NCBI GenBank assembly: GCA_035517775.1
Contig: DATIYF010000028.1
Coordinates: 1 to 33,600, forward strand
Direction: 5' to 3'
Length of the DNA: 33,600 bases
Source: DATIYF01 sp035517775
Lineage (GTDB): Bacteria; Acidobacteriota; Terriglobia; Terriglobales; Acidobacteriaceae
Part shown: positions 29,651 through 33,600 of the stretch, one piece after another
Numbering within the stretch: the stretch's first letter is position 1
Layout: the number at the start of each line of letters is the position of its first letter
Notes under the pieces: model-generated
The model's database searches: none
What the model was told of the DNA's origin: nothing
Seen by the model: the letters and a program-made list of their open reading frames with translations, nothing else
Made by a program: the position numbers and the translations under genes

Positions 29651-30781
29651 ATGAGATATCCGAATTTGGCCCTGATCCTGTTTCTTCTTCTGCCGCTCCC
29701 GGCCTTTCCGCAGGCTGACAGCGCAAGGCAGGCGGCCGCGCTGCAACGGCAGGGGAAATGGGCCGAGGCGGCGGAGGCCTGGCGCGGCATCACCGAGCGT
29801 AATCCCAGGGACGCCGGCGCATTTGCCAGCCTGGGATTTGCCCTTTCCCGGCAAGAGAAATATGAGGAGGCAGCTTCGGCCTATAAGCAGGCGCTGGCGT
29901 TGAATCCGAAGTTGCCCGGCTTACAGCTCAACCTGGGCCTGGCGCAGTTCAAGCTGGGGCGCTTCCAGGAGGCAATTCCACATTTTCGCGCGGCCCTGGC
30001 TTCCGGCCCGGGCGGCGTGCAAGCCCGCACCCTGCTCGGCCTCAGTTGCTACGGGGCGCAGAATTTCACTGACGCCGTGAAGTACCTGCAGCCTGTAGCT
30101 CGGGCCGACCCGGGAAACGCGGAGTTGCACCAGGTCCTGGCCCAGAGCTGCCTGCGCGCCAAGAAATATAATTGCGCGCTGGCAGAATTCCGCCAGATTC
30201 TGCAGCAGAACCCCAACTCGGCGGCGGCCCACGTGCTGACGGGAGAGGCTCTGGATGGACTCGGACGGACCGGGGAAGCTATCGCCGAGTTCCAGAAAGC
30301 GGCTCGAGTCTCACCGCGTGAGCCGGACGTGAATTTCGGCCTCGGCTACCTGCATTGGGAGCTTCATCAATACGATGAGGCGCGCGCATCGTTTGAGGCC
30401 GAGCTGGCCATCAACCCCAATCACCCTCAGGCATTGGCTTACCTGGGAGACATCGAGTTCAAGCAGAATCATCCGGAAAAAGCCCTGCCCCTGCTGAACC
30501 AGGCGATCGAAGCAGGCTCAGGGCCGCGCGTCGCTTACATTGATCTGGGCGCAATTCTGACCGATGAAAAGCAATACCCGGAAGCGCTGGAAAGGCTGCG
30601 GCGCGCCGAAGAGCTGGATCCTTCCGAGCCGGACGCCCACTACCGCCTTGCCCGGGTCTTTAAGATGATGGGGAATACCAAGGCCGCCGCCGCCGAGTTC
30701 GCCAGAGTGCAGCAACTGCACGAGAAGAAAGACGCCTTACCCTCCAAAATGCCCTCCGCCGCTCCTTCGCTCCAGCCCTGA
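29651..30781 (+). CDS. Secreted tetratricopeptide-repeat protein
   Basis: A 376-residue exported protein made almost entirely of TPR helix pairs. A signal peptide ends at about residue 20 (LPLPAFPQ). I count about nine to ten 34-residue repeats from residue 25 to 355, each with the W/L-G-Y-A-F-A-P spacing; examples are AFASLGFALSRQEKYEEAAS, LNLGLAQFKLGRFQEAIPHF, VNFGLGYLHWELHQYDEARA and AYLGDIEFKQNHPEKALPLL. The last 20 residues are low-complexity. TPR arrays are scaffolds for protein-protein contact and carry no catalytic residues. The terminator at 29499 separates it from the receptor, so it has its own transcript. It might be cotranscribed with the chemosensory genes, but the 170-bp gap and hairpins before them argue otherwise. 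No specific partner can be named. Confidence 0.88.
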   Translation: MRYPNLALILFLLLPLPAFPQADSARQAAALQRQGKWAEAAEAWRGITERNPRDAGAFASLGFALSRQEKYEEAASAYKQALALNPKLPGLQLNLGLAQFKLGRFQEAIPHFRAALASGPGGVQARTLLGLSCYGAQNFTDAVKYLQPVARADPGNAELHQVLAQSCLRAKKYNCALAEFRQILQQNPNSAAAHVLTGEALDGLGRTGEAIAEFQKAARVSPREPDVNFGLGYLHWELHQYDEARASFEAELAINPNHPQALAYLGDIEFKQNHPEKALPLLNQAIEAGSGPRVAYIDLGAILTDEKQYPEALERLRRAEELDPSEPDAHYRLARVFKMMGNTKAAAAEFARVQQLHEKKDALPSKMPSAAPSLQP

Positions 30782-30877
30782 ACCCGGTTGCTGGCAGCCC
30801 ATCTTTCCCCGGGCTAGCGACTACAGTCCGGCGCGCCGCTGCCGATAGTAATCCCTTGGATATAAGCCGTAGTGGGT

Positions 30878-30926
30878 TTTGCGCCAGGCGCAAAGCTGGA
30901 ACGTCCCGGCGCACTCTGGCGCCGGG
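30878..30926. repeat. 17-bp palindrome and adjacent hairpin before the STAS gene
   Basis: TTTGCGCC-A-GGCGCAAA (30878-30894) is a perfect palindrome about one central base. CCCGGCGC/GCGCCGGG (30905-30912 and 30919-30926) forms a second 8-bp stem just after it. TATAAG (30861-30866) could be a -10 box upstream, but its -35 is not recognisable. The first site looks like an operator; the second could be an RNA hairpin in the leader. Confidence 0.45.
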
Positions 30927-30953
30927 CGAGCACGGCTAAAGAAAGGGCGCGGT

Positions 30954-31265
30954 TTGCCGATAGCCATAGATCAGGACCAATCGCTCTACCTTGTGCGCCT
31001 CGAAGGCGCGATCACCATCTCCTGCGCGGCGGAGCTTAAGCAATGCTTACTCGAAGGGCTGGCCTCCAGAAAAGACTTGCAGGTGGATCTTGAGCAGGCA
31101 AGCGCGCTCGATATTACCGCAATGCAGTTGCTCTGGGCTGCCCGCCGGCAAAGTGAGCGGACAGGGAAATCGCTTACCACGGCGGGAGCGCTGCCCGGGC
31201 ACATTTCAGCGGCCATCCGCGAAGCCGGCATGGAAGGCCTGGGGTTCCCCTCGCTTCAAAAATGA
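30954..31265 (+). CDS. Stand-alone STAS-domain protein
   Basis: A 103-residue protein consisting of one STAS (anti-sigma-factor-antagonist-like) domain. Strands and helices follow the order IAIDQDQSLYLVRLEGAIT, CAAELKQCLLEGL, DLQVDLEQASALDITAMQLL, KSLTTAGALPGHISAAIREA. LDITAM is the switch loop; family members have a phosphorylatable Ser or Thr here, and Thr is present. STAS proteins act as phosphorylation switches or partner-binding modules. The start is TTG at 30954 with AAAGGG 7 bp upstream; an in-frame TTG at 30879 would add 25 residues with no domain. It lies 49 bp before cheA, so it is probably part of the same chemosensory operon, perhaps modulating the kinase complex. That role is inference. 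Confidence 0.82.
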   Translation: MPIAIDQDQSLYLVRLEGAITISCAAELKQCLLEGLASRKDLQVDLEQASALDITAMQLLWAARRQSERTGKSLTTAGALPGHISAAIREAGMEGLGFPSLQK

Positions 31266-31314
31266 CTCCGCCTCCCGAGGTTGCCGGCAAGCCCTCGGAA
31301 GGAAAGGCCTGGGA

Positions 31315-33366
31315 ATGATTGATAAGTTCAAACAAGCCTTTCAGGAAGAAGCCCGGGAAATTCTTGTTGAGCTGGAGGCGGCGCTGCTCGAGCTCAACAA
31401 CCGGCCAGATGATAAAGAGCTCATGGGCCGCGCCTTCCGCGCCTTGCACACCATCAAAGGCTCGGGGGCGATGTTTGGCTTCGACCAGGTGGCCGCCTTC
31501 ACCCACAACCTGGAGACGGCCTTCGATGAGGTCCGCAACGGGCGGCTCCAAGTTACGCCCGAGCTGATCAACCTCGCCCTGGCGGCCCTCGACCAGATCA
31601 AGGCGATGCTGGAGGAGGCGAACGGAGGCGCCAAGGCTGACTCCCGCCGGGCGGCAGAAATCCTGGCCAAAGTGGGGGAGCTGACTGGCGAGCCCAAGCC
31701 GAAAGCTTCCCAGCCGGCGCCTACCCCTGCGGCCCTGCCTTCCCAGACAGGCCCTCGCCGCGACTGGCGTATCCGCCTGTGCCCGGGGCCGGACTTCATG
31801 AAAAATGGCACCAACCCCCTGCTGCTGCTGCGCGAGCTGCGGCAACTGGGCAATCTTGAGGTGAAGGCCAGCATGGCCTCCGTCCCTCCCATCGCAGAGC
31901 TCGATCCCGAGCGCTGCTATGTCAACTGGGAGATGGTGCTGACCACGGCGACTGCGCCCGAAGCCATTCGCGACGTCTTCATCTTTGTCGAGGATGCGTG
32001 CGAACTGACCATCGGGCCGTACTCCGCCGAAGCCGCAGTTCAGCCGCCCGCCGCTCTGGCAGAAACGGCCGCGGCCGCTCCCGCAGCCATAGCCCAAACC
32101 CCCAAGGGCAAATACCCGCCTTACGGCCGGCGCGCCTATGACAGTCCAGACACAGCTTCCAGCATTCGCGTTCCCGCGGCGAAGCTCGACCATCTGGTCA
32201 ACCTGGTGGGCGAACTGGTCACGGTGCAGGCCCGGCTGAGCGAGGTCGCGGCCCGGCGTGAGGATTCCGATGTGCAATCCGTCTCCGAGGAAATCGAGCG
32301 GCTGACGGGCTCGCTGCGGGAAAACTCCATGAGCATCCGTATGCTGCCCATTCGCGGCACTTTTGAGCGCTTCCGCCGCCTGGTGCACGACCTGGCGCAG
32401 AACCTGCACAAACAGGTGGAACTCACCATCGAGGGCGCGGAAACCGAGCTGGATAAGACCGTCATTGATCAGTTGAACGATCCTCTGATGCATTTGATCC
32501 GCAACAGCATGGACCACGGCATTGAGTCTCCGGAGGCGCGCCGCGCCGCCGGCAAGCCCCCCGCTGCTACCATCCATCTCTCTGCCAAACACTCCGGCGC
32601 CAATGTGCTGATTGGAGTGGCCGATGATGGAGCCGGTATCAACGCCGAAGCGGTGCGCGCCCGGGCCGTGGAAAAGGGTTTGATCGCCCCGGACGCCCAG
32701 CTGAGCGAGTCGCAAATCTTTTCCTTGATACTGGCGCCCGGCTTCTCCACCGCCAAGCAAGTCACTGATATCTCGGGCCGGGGGGTGGGCATGGACGTGG
32801 TCCGCCGCAGCGTGGAGGCTCTTCGCGGAAGCATTGATCTCGCCAGCAAGCCCGGCGCGGGGGCGACCGTGACCCTGCGCTTACCGCTCACCCTGGCCAT
32901 TATTGATGGATTGCTGGTGCAGGTAGGCGAGGCGCGGTTTGTGCTGCCCCTGGCCAACAGCCTGGAGTGCGTCGAGCTGACCCGGCACGATATCGAAGAA
33001 GCCAATGGCAAGCCTATGGCGACCGTGCGCGGCGACCTGATTCCCTATATACGGATCAGCGATTACTTCGCGATGAAGACCGCCCGCCCCGAGCGCGAGC
33101 AAATCATGATCACCGAGACCGAGCTGGGCCGGTTTGGCCTGGTGGTAGATCAGGTGCTCGGTGATCATCAGACGGTCATCAAGAACATCGGCCGGCTCTA
33201 CCGCAACGTTCAAGTCGTATCCGGGGCGACCATTCTGGGCAACGGCGCGGTGGCGCTGATTCTCGATCCTCAGCGGCTGGTGCAGGAGGCAATGCAGACG
33301 CTGGCGCTGGAGAAGCCCACGCCGGCCGCGCGCCAGAGGACCGGCGCCGCCAGCGCAGCCGGCTGA
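31315..33366 (+). CDS. cheA: Chemotaxis-type histidine kinase CheA
   Basis: A 683-residue sensor kinase that autophosphorylates on its Hpt domain and passes phosphate to response regulators. P1/Hpt (1-110) has H45 in RALHTIKGSGAMFGF. After a Pro/Ala linker, a middle domain (about 148-230, from RDWRIRLCPGPDFMKNGTN to FVEDACELTI) replaces the usual CheY-binding P2. P3 dimerisation begins at IRVPAAKLDHLVNLVGELV. P4 has the N box HLIRNSMDHGIE (from H393), DDGAGI (from D437) and SGRGVGMDVV (from S487). The CheW-like P5 runs from about 525 to 655. The start at 31315 is chosen because it begins exactly at the Hpt helix (MIDKFKQAFQEEA) with AAGGAAAGG upstream; the open frame further upstream overlaps the STAS gene. 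Family call certain; stimulus unknown. Confidence 0.96.
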   Translation: MIDKFKQAFQEEAREILVELEAALLELNNRPDDKELMGRAFRALHTIKGSGAMFGFDQVAAFTHNLETAFDEVRNGRLQVTPELINLALAALDQIKAMLEEANGGAKADSRRAAEILAKVGELTGEPKPKASQPAPTPAALPSQTGPRRDWRIRLCPGPDFMKNGTNPLLLLRELRQLGNLEVKASMASVPPIAELDPERCYVNWEMVLTTATAPEAIRDVFIFVEDACELTIGPYSAEAAVQPPAALAETAAAAPAAIAQTPKGKYPPYGRRAYDSPDTASSIRVPAAKLDHLVNLVGELVTVQARLSEVAARREDSDVQSVSEEIERLTGSLRENSMSIRMLPIRGTFERFRRLVHDLAQNLHKQVELTIEGAETELDKTVIDQLNDPLMHLIRNSMDHGIESPEARRAAGKPPAATIHLSAKHSGANVLIGVADDGAGINAEAVRARAVEKGLIAPDAQLSESQIFSLILAPGFSTAKQVTDISGRGVGMDVVRRSVEALRGSIDLASKPGAGATVTLRLPLTLAIIDGLLVQVGEARFVLPLANSLECVELTRHDIEEANGKPMATVRGDLIPYIRISDYFAMKTARPEREQIMITETELGRFGLVVDQVLGDHQTVIKNIGRLYRNVQVVSGATILGNGAVALILDPQRLVQEAMQTLALEKPTPAARQRTGAASAAG

Positions 33367-33490
33367 TGGGCGCTGGAAGGGAGCAAACGAAGGTGCTCCT
33401 GAGCATCGTGCCGGAGGGCGAACCGCGGCCGTTAGATTCTGAGGGGTAGATAGAGGCCAGGCAAATTGGCCATCAAGGAGGCAGGAAATC

Positions 33491-33600
33491 ATGGCGAGCA
33501 AAGTTCTGGAGGCAGACCGGAATATGCAAGAGACCGGGGGCGCGGGGAACGGCCACAGCCGTCGCAATCGGCCCGGCAAGGGCCGGGGAGCGGCGGAACA
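33491..33600 (+). CDS. Start of a further chemosensory-cluster gene, cut by window end
   Basis: An ATG at 33491 is preceded by AAGGAGG at 9 bp, one of the strongest ribosome sites in the window. The frame stays open to the end (36 codons). It begins MASKVLEADRNMQETGGAGN and continues into a basic, Gly/Arg-rich stretch. I do not recognise a domain. Its position behind cheA suggests a receptor, CheW or another signalling partner, but the visible part neither proves nor excludes this. The 124-bp gap before it holds only a weak GGCCA/TGGCC inverted repeat. Confidence 0.65.
   Translation, partial: MASKVLEADRNMQETGGAGNGHSRRNRPGKGRGAAE

Noticed and set aside
30991..31314. A CheA start overlapping the STAS gene
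   Set aside because: The extra 108 residues are the STAS gene in another frame. The Hpt helix begins exactly at the ATG at 31315.
1..33600. CRISPR arrays, rRNA genes, insertion sequences with terminal repeats
   Set aside because: I looked for regularly spaced repeats, rRNA-like conserved blocks and transposase motifs and saw none. The only mobile-element trace is the integrase at the left edge.

Overview
The window is GC-rich and gene-dense and most resembles a chromosome segment of an Acidobacteriota bacterium. This is inferred from gene content: two receptors of about 1,120-1,180 residues with an N-terminal carboxypeptidase-regulatory (Oar-like) domain, a TonB plug and a C-terminal Phe, plus many exported hydrolases. 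No rRNA or marker gene fixes the taxonomy.

Layout. (1) 1-822: the 3' end of a tyrosine recombinase gene points at the 3' end of a tRNA-Phe(GAA) gene. This is the boundary of an integrated element lying mostly to the left of the window. (2) 823-1305: no convincing gene. (3) 1306-5351, minus: imidazolonepropionase (HutI) followed by a secreted M1 aminopeptidase. HutI abuts a 50-codon relic of a third TonB-dependent receptor at 5384-5533. (4) 5651-13660, minus: a MerR-XRE-cupin regulator, a TonB-dependent receptor, a SxxK serine hydrolase and a secreted YtcJ-type amidohydrolase, the last two overlapping by 4 bp. (5) 13818-16649, plus and divergent from the regulator: a Tat-exported amidohydrolase and a Tat-exported S58 (DmpA/BapA/NylC-type) peptidase. 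(6) 16832-18808: a DUF2165-like membrane protein, a secreted epoxide-hydrolase-like enzyme and a dead Rieske-domain fragment. (7) 18809-21362: a class III aminotransferase and a second SxxK serine hydrolase. (8) 21396-29472: a GH3 glycosidase with a PA14 insert, a divergent LacI-type regulator and a second TonB-dependent receptor. (9) 29651-33600: a secreted TPR protein, a STAS protein, CheA and the start of one further gene.

How the genes may work together. Regions 4, 5 and 7 combine outer-membrane uptake, two NylB/class-C-like serine hydrolases, two amidohydrolases, an S58 peptidase with a NylC-like Asn-Thr self-cleavage site and a class III aminotransferase. I infer a locus for breaking down unusual amides (beta-peptides, D-peptides or omega-amino-acid oligomers) and transaminating the products. 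Region 8 looks like a carbohydrate-uptake regulon: very similar 16-bp LacI-type dyads lie in the GH3 promoter and at the predicted transcription start of the second receptor. Region 9 begins a chemosensory cluster.

The two receptor operons, the operator pairs and the two gene relics (TonB receptor and Rieske) are the most informative non-routine observations. All functional statements rest on motif recognition by eye; no database search was possible.
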